A stretch of DNA of 64,000 nucleotides from contig NZ_JXSQ01000013.1 of the NCBI RefSeq assembly GCF_000834055.1, forward strand, positions 1 to 64,000, given 5' to 3'. The DNA comes from Leucobacter komagatae. GTDB taxonomy: Bacteria; Actinomycetota; Actinomycetes; Actinomycetales; Microbacteriaceae. How positions within the stretch are numbered: position 1 is the first letter of the stretch; each line of letters starts with the position of its first letter. Below are positions 35,759 through 45,109 of this stretch, piece by piece. The translations under genes and the position numbers were made by a program. Below the pieces are notes generated by a model that ran no database searches, had not been told where the DNA came from, and worked only from the letters and a program-made list of their open reading frames with translations.

Positions 35759-36577
35759 ATGAGCAATCCTGCCCTCAGCAACAACCCCGCATTGAACGGC
35801 AAGACCCTCACTGCAGAGGAGTTGCACCGTATCTACGATCAGCCGGCTGCGACGACAACGCGGCCGGGCGTCGACGCACCAGCGGACAGCCAGGTCGGTG
35901 CCGGCCAGCCGCCGCTGATCGCACCGTCAGAAAACCCAATGACCTACGAGAACACGATCTCGAAGACCGTGATGCTCTTCATCGTCGTGCTCGCCTTCGG
36001 CGCCGTCGGCTGGTTCATGCCGGGCCTTATGCTCCCGGGAGCGATCGCTGGCATCGCGCTTGGTCTCGTGAACTCCTTCAAGAAGGAGCCGAGCGTCCCG
36101 CTCATCGTTGCGTACGCAGCAGCGCAGGGAATCTTCCTCGGCGCCATCTCGGGCGTCTTCGAAGGCCAGTGGAGCGGAATCGTCTCGCAGGCAATCATCG
36201 GAACCCTCGCGGTGTTTGGTGTGACACTCCTCCTGTTCCGCAGCGGCAAGGTGCGCACGAGCCCGCGCATGACCAAGATCGTACTCATCGCGATGGCGGG
36301 TTACCTCGCGTTCTCCGTAATCAACTTCATCATGATGCTCACCGGCCTGAACACCGACCCTTGGGGTATGCGTGGTGGCACCATGGGCCTCATCATCGGC
36401 GCCCTCGCAGTGCTGCTCGCTTCGTACTCGCTCGTGATGGACTTTGAGCTCATCCAGAACGGCGTCAGGAACCGCGTCCCGGAGAAGTGGGGTTGGACCG
36501 CAGCGTTTGGCCTGACCGTCACCCTCGTGTGGCTCTACCTCGAAATCCTGCGTATCATCGCGATCTTCCGAGATTAG
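35759..36577 (+). CDS. Bax inhibitor-1/YccA family membrane protein
   Basis: ATG 35759 has GAAAGG nine bases before it; the TTG six bases upstream is less likely. The 272-residue protein has a soluble Pro/Ala-rich N-terminus of about 65 residues and seven hydrophobic helices. The family-typical SYSLVMDFELIQNGV and EKWGWTAAFGLTVTLVWLYL follow near the C-terminus. Bacterial members (YetJ) are pH-sensitive calcium leak channels; that role is transferred by family only. A terminator follows within 45 bases. Confidence 0.9.
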   Translation: MSNPALSNNPALNGKTLTAEELHRIYDQPAATTTRPGVDAPADSQVGAGQPPLIAPSENPMTYENTISKTVMLFIVVLAFGAVGWFMPGLMLPGAIAGIALGLVNSFKKEPSVPLIVAYAAAQGIFLGAISGVFEGQWSGIVSQAIIGTLAVFGVTLLLFRSGKVRTSPRMTKIVLIAMAGYLAFSVINFIMMLTGLNTDPWGMRGGTMGLIIGALAVLLASYSLVMDFELIQNGVRNRVPEKWGWTAAFGLTVTLVWLYLEILRIIAIFRD

Positions 36578-36618
36578 GCGCATCGCTAGGAAGTAACGGG
36601 CCAGACGGTTCGTTTCTC

Positions 36619-36655
36619 AGGTGGCCCGGAGCTGTGCTCTGGGCCACCTTTCGTA
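36619..36655 (+). terminator. Terminator of the Bax-inhibitor-like gene
   Basis: AGGTGGCCC (36619-36627) pairs with GGGCCACCT (36641-36649), followed by TTCGT. It lies 42 bases after the stop. Confidence 0.8.
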
Positions 36656-36710
36656 TGCCGAGCCGCCTCGAGCTTGCCTGGCACGTGGAAACGGTGTTTG
36701 CCACACGGTA

Positions 36711-36722
36711 ATCGTGCACGAT
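36711..36722. promoter_or_regulatory. Palindromic operator candidate upstream of the sugar-oxidation pair
   Basis: ATCGTGCACGAT is a perfect 12-base palindrome, extendable to TAATCGTGCACGATAA with one mismatch. It lies in an AT-rich stretch about 80 bases before the amidohydrolase start, where a promoter is expected. A GntR- or LacI-type repressor could bind; none is encoded next to it. Confidence 0.5.
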
Positions 36723-36802
36723 AATCTAAATATCTACACGAAATGGTCGTGCTGGTTCCCGCACCGGGCGCGGGCCTACGCCCACTCACCGCGGAGGACC
36801 CA

Positions 36803-37702
36803 ATGCTGCGTATCGACGCCCACCATCATCTCTGGGACCAATCCGTGCGGCCCCAGACGTGGATGGACGACGCCACAAGCGCCGCGATAGGTGGGCCATA
36901 CTCGCAGGTCGACTGGTCGCGCGCCGCCGGCGCATCCGGGGTTCGGCATGGCGTGTTCGTGCAGACTGTCCCCGTCGCCGCAGAGACGCCTGAGATCCTC
37001 GCGCTTGCCGACGACCACCCCGAACTGGCCGCGGTAGTCGGGTGGCTCGACCTCGCCCAGGATCCACGGTCGCCAGGCGAACAGCTTGACCGTCTCATCG
37101 CCGGCCGGGGCGGCGCCCGGCTCGCGGGGATCCGCCTCGCTGCCGAGTACGCCGCGGACCCGGAGTGGCTCGACTCCCCCGACGTTCACGCCACCGCTGC
37201 GGCGCTCGCCGAGCGCGGCCTCACCCTCGACCTCCTGGTGACCCCCGCGCACCTCCGTGCGGCCGAGCGCCTCGCCTCGGCGAACCCCGGCACCCGAATG
37301 GTCATCAATCACCTCGCAAAGCCCACGCTGCGGGACGAGGATCTCACCGCGTGGACGCATGCGCTCCGCGCGTTCACGGGCAGTGAGCACGTCGCGTGCA
37401 AGTTCTCCGGCTTCCTCACGTTCGACCACGCACCCATGACCGCGGCCCGCCTCAGGCCGTACACGGATGCCGCGCTCGAGGTCTTCAGCCCGAGTCGACT
37501 CATGTTCGGCAGCGATTGGCCTGTGAGCATTCTCGGAGGCGGCTACGCCGCCGCCGTCGGAATTGCTGAGGACAGCCTCGCGGAACTCAGCCCAACGGAA
37601 CAGGAGCAGGTCTGGTCGGGCACGGCCCGCCGATGGTATCCAGCGCTCAGCGCCGCCATTTCGGGCAGCTCCCCCTCACCCGCTACGAAGGATCCACAAT
37701 GA
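36803..37702 (+). CDS. Amidohydrolase-family lactonase (L-fuconolactonase-like)
   Basis: ATG 36803 has GGAGG six bases upstream and is preferred to an upstream ATG at 36743. The 299-residue protein has the amidohydrolase_2 metal motif IDAHHHLWD at 3-11, INHLAKP at about 170 and the C-terminal FGSDWPVS with the metal Asp. This pattern is that of L-fuconolactonase and related sugar lactonases, which open the aldonolactone made by a sugar dehydrogenase. It overlaps the aldo/keto reductase by 4 bases (ATGA), so the two act together. Confidence 0.85.
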   Translation: MLRIDAHHHLWDQSVRPQTWMDDATSAAIGGPYSQVDWSRAAGASGVRHGVFVQTVPVAAETPEILALADDHPELAAVVGWLDLAQDPRSPGEQLDRLIAGRGGARLAGIRLAAEYAADPEWLDSPDVHATAAALAERGLTLDLLVTPAHLRAAERLASANPGTRMVINHLAKPTLRDEDLTAWTHALRAFTGSEHVACKFSGFLTFDHAPMTAARLRPYTDAALEVFSPSRLMFGSDWPVSILGGGYAAAVGIAEDSLAELSPTEQEQVWSGTARRWYPALSAAISGSSPSPATKDPQ

Positions 37703-38688
37703 CCCCGAGCATCTCGCGGCGAACCACCCGCACCGGAATCAGCGTCACCGAGCTCGGTCTCGGCTGCGCACAGTTTGGCAATCTCTACCGCGTCATGCCG
37801 GACGCCACCGCCGACGAAATCGTCGACGCAGCTTGGGCCGCGGGCATCAGAATGTTTGACACAGCGCCGCACTACGGACTCGGGCTCTCCGAGGAACGGC
37901 TCGGGGCGGCGCTCCGCCGCTACCCCCGCGAGGAGTACGTGCTCTCCACGAAAGTTGGCCGGCTCCTCCGACCAAACCCAGGTGGGACGGGGCAGGACTC
38001 CGAAGGGTTCGTCGTTCCAGACACCACACGGCGCGTCTGGGACTTCAGTGAACGCGGGGTGCTGACCTCTATCGAGGAGAGCCTCGAACGATTGGGGCTC
38101 GACCGCATCGACATCGCCTACATTCACGACCCAGATGACCACTGGGACGAGGCAATTTCCGGAGCGGTCCCGGCCCTCACTCGGCTCCGGTCAGCGGGCG
38201 TCATTGCCGAGTTCGGTGCTGGGATGAACCAGGCTGGGATGCTCGCCAGGTTTGTTCGGGAGGCAGACGCGGACATCGTCATGCTCGCCGGAAGGTACAC
38301 ACTGCTCGAGCAGGGTGCGCTCGCTGACCTGTTCCCCGCCGCAAACGAAACCGGTGCCACGGTCGTGATCGCCGGCGTCTACAACTCCGGGCTGCTCGCA
38401 CACCCACGACCGCCAGCTGACGCCCAGTACAACTACGCCGACGCGCCGGCCGCGCTCATCGCGCGTGCCAACGCACTCGCCGACGTGTGCGAGAGCCACG
38501 GCGTCACCCTCCCCGAAGCAGCGCTCCAGTTTCCGCTGCAGCAACCGCAGGTGGGGAGCGTCGTTGTGGGAGCGTCTCGGCGAGGCCACGTTCCAGACAC
38601 CATCGAAAGGTACGCGACAGAGATTCCTGAAGCGCTCTGGGGCGACCTCGTCGAAGCCGGCCTGTTGCGCGAGACAAGCATCGGCTAG
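37699..38688 (+). CDS. Aldo/keto reductase (L-fucose / D-threo-aldose dehydrogenase type)
   Basis: From ATG 37699 the product is 329 residues. The AKR core is clear: TELGLGCAQFGNLYR, FDTAPHYGLGLSEERLGAAL with catalytic Asp and Tyr, LSTKVGRLLRPNP with the catalytic Lys, and IDIAYIHDPDD with the His. The insert between Lys and His (DFSERGVLTSIEESLERLGL) is typical of L-fucose dehydrogenase-type AKRs. It would oxidise an aldose to its lactone using NAD(P)+, with the coupled amidohydrolase opening the ring. No transporter or kinase for the sugar is adjacent, so the substrate is inferred. Confidence 0.85.
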   Translation: MTPSISRRTTRTGISVTELGLGCAQFGNLYRVMPDATADEIVDAAWAAGIRMFDTAPHYGLGLSEERLGAALRRYPREEYVLSTKVGRLLRPNPGGTGQDSEGFVVPDTTRRVWDFSERGVLTSIEESLERLGLDRIDIAYIHDPDDHWDEAISGAVPALTRLRSAGVIAEFGAGMNQAGMLARFVREADADIVMLAGRYTLLEQGALADLFPAANETGATVVIAGVYNSGLLAHPRPPADAQYNYADAPAALIARANALADVCESHGVTLPEAALQFPLQQPQVGSVVVGASRRGHVPDTIERYATEIPEALWGDLVEAGLLRETSIG

Positions 38689-38701
38689 CCTCGCGCAACA
38701 G
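38662..38701. terminator. Bidirectional hairpin over the stop codon
   Basis: CTGTTGCGCGAG (38662-38673) pairs with CTCGCGCAACAG (38690-38701), a 12-bp perfect stem whose loop contains the aldo/keto reductase stop. It lies directly before the converging NYN gene stop. Confidence 0.75.
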
Positions 38702-38703
38702 CG

Positions 38704-39834
38704 TTAGCCCGTCTGTTCGGCGAGCCGAACCAATCGTTCGTGCCCGCTCTCCTCGAGCTCCACGACATCAGAACGCGACTTCAAGAAGTCAGAGAACGAG
38801 CGAAACCCGAGCGCTTTCTCGTTGAAGGACGGATCCATGCGACGCATTTGCTGCTTCACCGCAGAGCTGTAGAGCCACCCCGAATCGTCGGTGTCTTGGC
38901 TCAGCCACAGCGCCCGGATGAGGAGACCGGTCACCGCGATTTCAGCTTCCTCTGGGCTCTCGGCCTCAAGCGAGTCCTCATCGTGCAGGTCTGCCTCGTG
39001 CTCATCCGCGCCAGCACGCAACACCTCGCGAAGCTCAGCCTCGCGATCGTCCGAAACGGGGGCGCCCGCCGCAGCCTGCGCGCGGCCAGTCTGCCCAGCC
39101 TTCGACGCCTGTCCTCCGCGGCCAGAAGACTCTGTCTTCGCGACGTCGGTCACCTCTTCGCTTGCGGCCTCGCTAGCGCTCTTCGCATCGTCCTGTCGAC
39201 CCCCGCCGCCCCTGCGCGACCCTCCCCTGCCGCGCTTTGGCCGCGACTCCTCGTCGCGTGGCTGCAGTGGGGCAACGCCCGGAAGTGAGTCGTATGTCGC
39301 GAACTCATCACACGCAGCCGCAAGCGATTTCGCTGTTGAGCCAGCAACGCCGACGCCGACCACGTAGCGCCCAAGGCGCTTGCACCGCTGCGCGAGCGGT
39401 ACATAGTCCGAATCCCCCGCGACGATCACCACGTGGGTGAGATCTTCGAGCCGGAACATGTCTTCGACGGTGTCAACAGCCAGGCGAATATCTGCGCCGT
39501 TCTTCGCGTACGCTGCGGCGGGGAACAGCTGCACAAGATCCACCGCGCGCGCGACGAGCTGCGACCGGTACTCGGCGTTCATCGGAGCAGACCAGTCCGC
39601 GTAGGCGCGCGTGAGCACGAGGGTCCCGAACGAGGAGGCGTAGTCGATGATCGCCCCAACGTCCACGATCGCAGCTTCGAGGCGCGCAGTGATCTCAGCG
39701 TCACGCTCTCCCTCCGCGATCCGTTGTCGGTCACGCGAAAAAGAGTTTCGACCGTGCACCCGGTCATACCAGGAGAGCACGATGTTATCGAAGTCGAGGT
39801 ACACCGCTACGCGGCCATTCTGAATATCCAGCAC
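38704..39834 (-). CDS. NYN-domain RNase-like protein with C-terminal LOTUS/OST-HTH domain
   Basis: The 376-residue protein begins with a LabA/DUF88-type NYN (PIN-like) domain. Acidic residues expected for metal binding are in AVYLDFDNIVLSW, GADIRLAVDTVEDMF and VVIVAGDSDYVPLAQRCK. A low-complexity linker (Arg/Gly then Glu/Asp/Ala rich, about 200-300) leads to an OST-HTH/LOTUS domain (DDSGWLYSSAVKQQMRRMDPSFNEKALGFRSFSDFLKS). NYN domains cut RNA and LOTUS domains bind RNA. Partners are unknown. It converges with the aldo/keto reductase gene. Confidence 0.87.
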   Translation of the reverse strand: MLDIQNGRVAVYLDFDNIVLSWYDRVHGRNSFSRDRQRIAEGERDAEITARLEAAIVDVGAIIDYASSFGTLVLTRAYADWSAPMNAEYRSQLVARAVDLVQLFPAAAYAKNGADIRLAVDTVEDMFRLEDLTHVVIVAGDSDYVPLAQRCKRLGRYVVGVGVAGSTAKSLAAACDEFATYDSLPGVAPLQPRDEESRPKRGRGGSRRGGGGRQDDAKSASEAASEEVTDVAKTESSGRGGQASKAGQTGRAQAAAGAPVSDDREAELREVLRAGADEHEADLHDEDSLEAESPEEAEIAVTGLLIRALWLSQDTDDSGWLYSSAVKQQMRRMDPSFNEKALGFRSFSDFLKSRSDVVELEESGHERLVRLAEQTG

Positions 39835-39924
39835 ACCCCCAGTCTGACAGCCTCAGCGCGCCCTGTCAGGCGTTTTCCCGATACCCAGGTTCCCGGGCGC
39901 GCTGACCCCGCCCTCCTCAGTCGC

Positions 39925-40620
39925 TCATTTGCCTGGCGGGGCCGCAATTGCGGCCGTCGCGGCCGCAGCGAGCTGCGCAACGCGCTCCCAATCCCCCGCC
40001 GCGATGGCGGCGTCTGGAGCCGTCCAGCTCCCGCTCACCGCGAATACGCCCGGTGTCGCAAGATAGGCGGCGACGTTGTCGGCCGTCACCCCGCCGCTCG
40101 GCAGAAACCGCATGTGCGGGAACGGCCCACGCATCGCCCGCACGAAACCGGCCCCGCCCAACTCCGCCGCTGGAAACACCTTCACTGCTGAGAGACCGAG
40201 ACGGTCAGCCAACTGCACCTCGCTCGCCGTCCCAATTCCAGGCACGGGGAGAACGCCGCGAGCCAAACAGCGCGTCACGACCGCCTCATCAATCCCCGGT
40301 GAGATCACGAACCGAGCACCAGCATCAATCACCTCGTCAACCTGCGCAACGGACACAACCGTGCCAGCGCCAACCGTCAAGAGCGCAGAATAGTCAGCGA
40401 GACGCGCTATCGCCCCCACCCCACTCGGAGTGCGCAGTGTGATCTCGACGGCGGTGATACCGCCGGCGATAAGGGCGTCCGCGAGCGGCTCGGCCTGTTC
40501 GACGGAAGCCAGACTCACCACAGGAACAATTCGCGCGACAGCCACAGCTGCCAAGGCACGATCAAGCGGCCACACGGCGCCCGCTTCGCTCGCTCCGCTA
40601 AGCCCCATTGCTTCACTCAT
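39925..40620 (-). CDS. eda: Bifunctional KDPG/KHG-type aldolase
   Basis: I start at ATG 40620 (MSEAMGLSG), 231 residues; the longer reading is not typical. The class I aldolase pattern is present: ARIVPVVSL, GGITAVEITLRTPSGV with the catalytic Glu, AGARFVISPGID, and the Schiff-base lysine in SAVKVFPAAELGG. LPSGGVTADNVAAYL is the phosphate-binding loop. It splits 2-keto-3-deoxy-6-phosphogluconate or 4-hydroxy-2-oxoglutarate. No Entner-Doudoroff dehydratase or kinase is adjacent. Only about 90 bases separate it from the divergently ending NYN start. Confidence 0.88.
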   Translation of the reverse strand: MSEAMGLSGASEAGAVWPLDRALAAVAVARIVPVVSLASVEQAEPLADALIAGGITAVEITLRTPSGVGAIARLADYSALLTVGAGTVVSVAQVDEVIDAGARFVISPGIDEAVVTRCLARGVLPVPGIGTASEVQLADRLGLSAVKVFPAAELGGAGFVRAMRGPFPHMRFLPSGGVTADNVAAYLATPGVFAVSGSWTAPDAAIAAGDWERVAQLAAAATAAIAAPPGK

Positions 40621-40847
40621 ATCATTCCGCTCTGTTGTCAGACGTGCGCCCTCGTTCGCGGAGAGCACCGGGCCCGGCAGCACTGCCGGGGTGATACACG
40701 GCTCGCGCCGCTCCCCTTCAGAATAGTCGAAATGGGCACAACGAAAACAGCTCACCCACGTGCAGTACTCGGTTCCAAATGGAAACACGAGATGCACGTG
40801 AGTGAGCTGCGAGCGAGCTGAGGCGCGAGCGCCCAGCTACACGGGAT
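40621..40847. other. Intergenic region between guaA stop and aldolase start
   Basis: About 230 bases. No gene supported. It contains the aldolase upstream region and a GC-rich tail after guaA with weak inverted repeats (GAGCTGCGAGCGAGCTGAG, GGCGCGAGCGCC at about 40822-40834). No clear terminator with a T run is visible. Confidence 0.35.
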
Positions 40848-42431
40848 TTACTCCCATTCGATCGTCCCCGGTGGCTTCGACGTGACGTCGAGCACGACGC
40901 GGTTCACGTCAGGCACCTGGTTTGTGATCTTGTTCGAGATGCGTGCGAGCACGTCGTACGGGACGCGAGTCCAGTCGGCGGTCATCGCGTCTTCCGACGA
41001 GACGGGTCGCAGCACGATTGGGTGACCGTAGGTGCGGCCGTCGCCCTGCACGCCAACCGAGCGCACATCGGCGAGCAGCACGACCGGGCACTGCCAGATC
41101 GAATCGTCAAGACCTGCAGCGGTGAGCTCGGCGCGAGCAATCGCGTCTGCCTCGCGCAGGATGTCAAGGCGCTCGCGCGTGACCTCGCCGACGATACGGA
41201 TGCCAAGGCCTGGGCCGGGGAACGGCTGGCGGCCGACGATCGCCTCGGGAAGCCCGAGCTCGCGGCCGATCGCACGCACCTCGTCCTTGAACAGGGCGCG
41301 CAGCGGCTCGATGAGCTCGAAGTCGAGATCCTCAGGAAGTCCACCGACGTTGTGGTGGCTCTTGATGTTCGCGGTGCCGGATCCGCCGCCCGACTCGACA
41401 ACATCGGGGTACAGGGTGCCCTGCACGAGGAACTTGATGGGCTCGCCCTCGGCCTTCGCCTCGGCGACGAGATCAAGCTGCACCTTCTCGAACGCGCGAA
41501 TGAACTCGCGGCCGATGATCTTGCGCTTCTCTTCCGGGTCGGTGACGCCCGCGAGGTGACCGAGGAAGATGTCCTCAGCTTCAACGGTGATGAGACGCAC
41601 GCCGGTCGAGGCGACATAGTCGCGCTCAACCTGCTCGCGCTCGCCCTTGCGGAGCAGTCCGTGATCAACGAACACTGCGGTGAGCTGGTCGCCGATCGCC
41701 TCGTGCACGAGCGCGGTTGATACCGCAGAGTCAACGCCGCCCGAGAGCGCGGAGATCACGCGTGCGTTTCCGACCTGCGCGCGGATCGCCTCGATCTGCT
41801 CGGCGATAACGTTGCCAGCGTTCCAGTCTGCGGGGATACCCGCGACGGTGTGGAGGAAGTTCTTGAGGATCTCCTGGCCGTGCTCGGAGTGCTTCACCTC
41901 GGGGTGCCACTGCACGCCGTACATCTTGCGCTCGGGCGAGCCGAACGCTGCGACGGGGGTGACCTCGGTGCTCGCGAGCACGTCGAACCCTTCGGGTGCC
42001 TGCTGCACGGCGTCGCCGTGGCTCATCCAAACGTGCTGCGTGTTCGGCTGGCCGCCGAGGATCGCACCGCCGTCGCCAACGAGCGTCGCTTCAGTCGAGC
42101 CGTACTCGCGGTCGCCGGTGTTGCCGACAGTGCCGCCGAGGGCGCGGGCCATCACCTGGAAGCCGTAGCAAATGCCGAGGGTGGGGATTCCGAGGTCGAA
42201 GATCGCGTCGTCAAACGCGGGCGCGCCGGCTTCGTACACCGACGACGGCCCACCGGAGAGCACGATCCCGAGCGGGTTCTTCGCCCGGACTTCCTCAGCG
42301 GTAATCGTGTGCGGGACGAGCTCGGAGTACACTCCGGCCTCGCGCACTCGGCGTGCGATGAGCTGCGCGTACTGCGCCCCAAAATCGACGACGAGAACGG
42401 GCCGGTGCCCCTCGTGCGCTACTTCTGTCAT
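40848..42431 (-). CDS. guaA: GMP synthase (glutamine-hydrolysing)
   Basis: The 527-residue protein has a class I glutamine amidotransferase domain ([16 protein letters not shown] with the nucleophile Cys, and [13 protein letters not shown]) followed by an ATP-pyrophosphatase domain ([18 protein letters not shown]) and the dimerisation end (PPGTIEWE). It aminates XMP to GMP using glutamine and ATP. It overlaps the DUF3817 gene by 4 bases and closes a guaB3-surf1-DUF3817-guaA chain. Together with guaB at 52.9 kb the window has the whole IMP-to-GMP branch. Confidence 0.97.
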   Translation of the reverse strand: MTEVAHEGHRPVLVVDFGAQYAQLIARRVREAGVYSELVPHTITAEEVRAKNPLGIVLSGGPSSVYEAGAPAFDDAIFDLGIPTLGICYGFQVMARALGGTVGNTGDREYGSTEATLVGDGGAILGGQPNTQHVWMSHGDAVQQAPEGFDVLASTEVTPVAAFGSPERKMYGVQWHPEVKHSEHGQEILKNFLHTVAGIPADWNAGNVIAEQIEAIRAQVGNARVISALSGGVDSAVSTALVHEAIGDQLTAVFVDHGLLRKGEREQVERDYVASTGVRLITVEAEDIFLGHLAGVTDPEEKRKIIGREFIRAFEKVQLDLVAEAKAEGEPIKFLVQGTLYPDVVESGGGSGTANIKSHHNVGGLPEDLDFELIEPLRALFKDEVRAIGRELGLPEAIVGRQPFPGPGLGIRIVGEVTRERLDILREADAIARAELTAAGLDDSIWQCPVVLLADVRSVGVQGDGRTYGHPIVLRPVSSEDAMTADWTRVPYDVLARISNKITNQVPDVNRVVLDVTSKPPGTIEWE

Positions 42432-42925
42432 GCTGTGCCTTCCTGGCGATCTTGATCGGTGGCGACGGCGGACGCGGCGAGAGCCGCCTCCTTCTCGTCA
42501 AGGAACTGGTTAACCTCGCGGGCGATGCGCGCCTCGAGGAAGAAAGAAAGGAACGGGATCACGCCACCGAGCGCCAGTACGAGGAACCGCATGAAGTTCC
42601 AACGCATCGGGCTCCACAGCATGAAGTTCGCGATGAGGTACACGACGTAGAACCAGCCGTGCGCGATGAGGATCGCCTTGAAGAGGTCAAACCCTGGACG
42701 GGCGAATTCTGCTTCCTGCCCCTCGGGCACGATCGGCAGGAACTCGGCGACCGCGTTTGGCGTGAACAGGAAGAGTTCGACGTCAAACACGTACTTCATC
42801 ACCATCACCGCGCAGAGCAGCAGCAGCATGACGCCGGTAATGACGGAGGTGACCTTGTATACACTCAGCGCCCGGCGAATACGGGGGTAGTCCTCGGGCT
42901 TCGGCTGGAGTTGCATGACTTCCAT
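42428..42925 (-). CDS. DUF3817 membrane protein
   Basis: The 165-residue protein has three to four hydrophobic segments (about 27-47, 85-108, 112-135) and a charged cytoplasmic C-tail. The [17 protein letters not shown] segment is typical of DUF3817 (YdzA-like) proteins. Function is unknown. It is coupled to guaA by a 4-base overlap and starts 2 bases after the surf1 stop, a common actinobacterial order whose meaning is not established. Confidence 0.85.
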   Translation of the reverse strand: MEVMQLQPKPEDYPRIRRALSVYKVTSVITGVMLLLLCAVMVMKYVFDVELFLFTPNAVAEFLPIVPEGQEAEFARPGFDLFKAILIAHGWFYVVYLIANFMLWSPMRWNFMRFLVLALGGVIPFLSFFLEARIAREVNQFLDEKEAALAASAVATDQDRQEGTA

Positions 42926-42926
42926 T

Positions 42927-43844
42927 CTATGGCTTGATTGTTGTCTCTGTTTCGCCCGCGGCCGCCTCCGCGGCGGCCTCTGCGGCGGCTTGCTCGTCCG
43001 CCTCAGCGGTGAGCAGCATCATCTCGTGTTCCTTCTCCCAGGCGTCGCGCGCGAGCCGGTACCAGAGGAACAGAGCGACGGCTGCGAACACGGCCCATTC
43101 GATGCCGTAGAACACATTGAGCCAGCTGACCTTCTCGGGGGCGCTAGGGGCGACGGAGTCGATGCGCACCAGTCCTGCGTCTGCGAGGTCGGGGGCGTCT
43201 GCGGTCTCGTGCAGCACCAAGTAACCACCGTAGATGGGCCCTGTGGGTGCCGCGTTCCAGGAGTTCGCAAGGAACGCTGGAACCATCGTGCGGGAGTAGT
43301 GCGGATCACCGTCAGGGCGCGGCACCTCGGGCGCTTCGGCCGGAAGGTATCGACCCTCGAGTACGCGTTCGCCCTCAGGCAGCGTGTTCAAATGCTGCAC
43401 TGCGTTCGCCGCGGCCTCATCACTCGGCGCCCATCCGACGGCAACCGCGAGGCTTGCGTTGTCGTGATCGGGACGCACGAGGTGACCAACCACCCACGCG
43501 CCCTTGCTGCGCTCAGCGGTCGCGTCTGGCCCCTGGTTCATCCGCTCGCTGATCACCGAGAAATCGCCGGAGACGAAGCCGCCGTCCACCGAGACGACCG
43601 CTCCCGCTGAGAGCTCGGGAATGCCAGCGATCGGCGGGGTGAGATCGTCGATTGGACGAACCGTTTCGGTTGCGCTGAGCTCGTCAACGTTGTCGCGGAT
43701 CGCGTTGCCCATCTGCCACTGACCGAGCCACGCGAACACCGCGGCAATGATCATGGCAAGCAGCAGCGCTGCGAGCCACTGGGGTCGTCGCATGACCTGG
43801 CCGAGCGTTGGCTCCCCGAGGTATTCAAGCTTCCGGCCCGCCAT
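42927..43844 (-). CDS. SURF1-family cytochrome oxidase assembly protein
   Basis: The 305-residue protein has the SURF1 plan: an N-terminal transmembrane helix followed by LGQWQMGN, a large external domain (VDGGFVSGDFSVISER, VVGHLVRPD, GWAPSDEAA, EGRYLPAEAP), and a second helix at about 245-265 before an acidic Ala/Glu-rich cytoplasmic tail. SURF1 proteins help insert heme into the aa3 oxidase. It starts 2 bases before the guaB3 stop ends, so it is read with guaB3. Confidence 0.88.
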   Translation of the reverse strand: MAGRKLEYLGEPTLGQVMRRPQWLAALLLAMIIAAVFAWLGQWQMGNAIRDNVDELSATETVRPIDDLTPPIAGIPELSAGAVVSVDGGFVSGDFSVISERMNQGPDATAERSKGAWVVGHLVRPDHDNASLAVAVGWAPSDEAAANAVQHLNTLPEGERVLEGRYLPAEAPEVPRPDGDPHYSRTMVPAFLANSWNAAPTGPIYGGYLVLHETADAPDLADAGLVRIDSVAPSAPEKVSWLNVFYGIEWAVFAAVALFLWYRLARDAWEKEHEMMLLTAEADEQAAAEAAAEAAAGETETTIKP

Positions 43845-43846
43845 GG

Positions 43847-44968
43847 CTACCGCTCTGCGTGAACGATGTCGACGCGCTGGAACTCTTTCACGTCAGAGTA
43901 GCCACTCGTCGCCATCGCACGGCGGAGCGCTCCGAGGAGGTTCGCGCTGCCGTCAGCGATGTGCGCAGGGCCGTTCATGATTTCGGAGAGCGGGGCGATC
44001 TGCTCAACAGCGACGCGGCGGCCGCGGGGAAGATCCTCGTGGTGGGCTTCTTGCCCCCAGTGCCAGCCACGCCCGGGCGCGTCGGTCGCGCGCGCAAGCG
44101 CTGCGCCGAGCATCACGGCGTCTGCACCGCATGCGATCGCCTTGACGAGGTCGCCTGAGGTGCCGAGGCCACCGTCTGCGATGACGTGCACGTAGCGCCC
44201 GCCCGATTCGTCGAGGTAGTCGGTGCGCGCGCCGGCAACATCAGCGATTGCGCTCGCCATTGGAGCGCGGATCCCGAGGGTGGCGCGGGTCGTCGACGAG
44301 GCTCCCCCGCCGAACCCAACGAGTACGCCAGCGGCGCCGGTGCGCATGAGGTGCAGGGCGGACTGGTACGTCGCGGCTCCACCAACAATGACGGGCACGT
44401 CGAGCTCGTAGATGAACTGCTTCAGGTTCAGCGGCTCGCGCCCCTCGACCGAGACGTGCTCCGCGGAGACCGTGTTGCCGCGGATCACGAAGAGATCGAC
44501 GCCTGCCTTCACAACGGTGTCAGTGAACTCGGCGGTACGGTGCGGCGACAGGGCGCCTGCGACAGTGACGCCTGCGTCGCGGATCTCCGCGAGGCGGTCA
44601 CGGATGAGTTCGGGCTTGATGGGCGCCGAGTAGAGCTCGCGCATGCGCTTGACCGCTGCGACCTCGTCATCGACCCGAGCAATCTCTTCGAGCAGCGGCT
44701 CGGGGTTCTCGTGACGTGTCCACAGCCCCTCAAGGTTGAGGACACCGAGTCCGCCGAGCTGGCCAAGCTGGATCGCTGTCGCGGGCGACATGACCGAGTC
44801 CATTGGCGCCCCCATGACGGGGATCCCGAACTGGAACGCGTCAATCGTCCACGACGTGGAGACGAGCTCGGGGTCGCGGGTGCGCCGCGTCGGCACAATA
44901 CCGATCTCGTCGAATGTGTACACACGGCGGGCGCGCTTTCCGCGACCAATTTCGATCTCGTTACTCAC
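43847..44968 (-). CDS. guaB3: GuaB3 family IMP dehydrogenase-related protein
   Basis: The 373-residue TIM-barrel protein lacks CBS domains and has the GuaB3 opening (EIGRGKRARRVYTFDEIGIVP). Other marks are GGRYVHVIADGGLGTSGDLVKAIACGADAVMLG and a C-terminal GALRRAMATSGYSDVKEFQ. In IMPDH the catalytic loop reads SICTTR; here it is ASSTTR, so the catalytic cysteine is absent. The absence fits what I know of the family, whose role is unclear (regulatory or a different nucleotide reaction). It is the first gene of guaB3-surf1-DUF3817-guaA. Confidence 0.92.
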   Translation of the reverse strand: MSNEIEIGRGKRARRVYTFDEIGIVPTRRTRDPELVSTSWTIDAFQFGIPVMGAPMDSVMSPATAIQLGQLGGLGVLNLEGLWTRHENPEPLLEEIARVDDEVAAVKRMRELYSAPIKPELIRDRLAEIRDAGVTVAGALSPHRTAEFTDTVVKAGVDLFVIRGNTVSAEHVSVEGREPLNLKQFIYELDVPVIVGGAATYQSALHLMRTGAAGVLVGFGGGASSTTRATLGIRAPMASAIADVAGARTDYLDESGGRYVHVIADGGLGTSGDLVKAIACGADAVMLGAALARATDAPGRGWHWGQEAHHEDLPRGRRVAVEQIAPLSEIMNGPAHIADGSANLLGALRRAMATSGYSDVKEFQRVDIVHAER

Positions 44969-45109
44969 CCGGACAGTCTATCTGGTGCTTGCGCTGGCGA
45001 GGCTGTGTTCTCGCCCCACCGCCAGCCACACTGGCCGTCCTTTGCCTCTGCAGGAAACCCCGCCAGGCCGGGAAAGGCGGATCCGTGAAGATGGATGATC
45101 TACCCAAAC

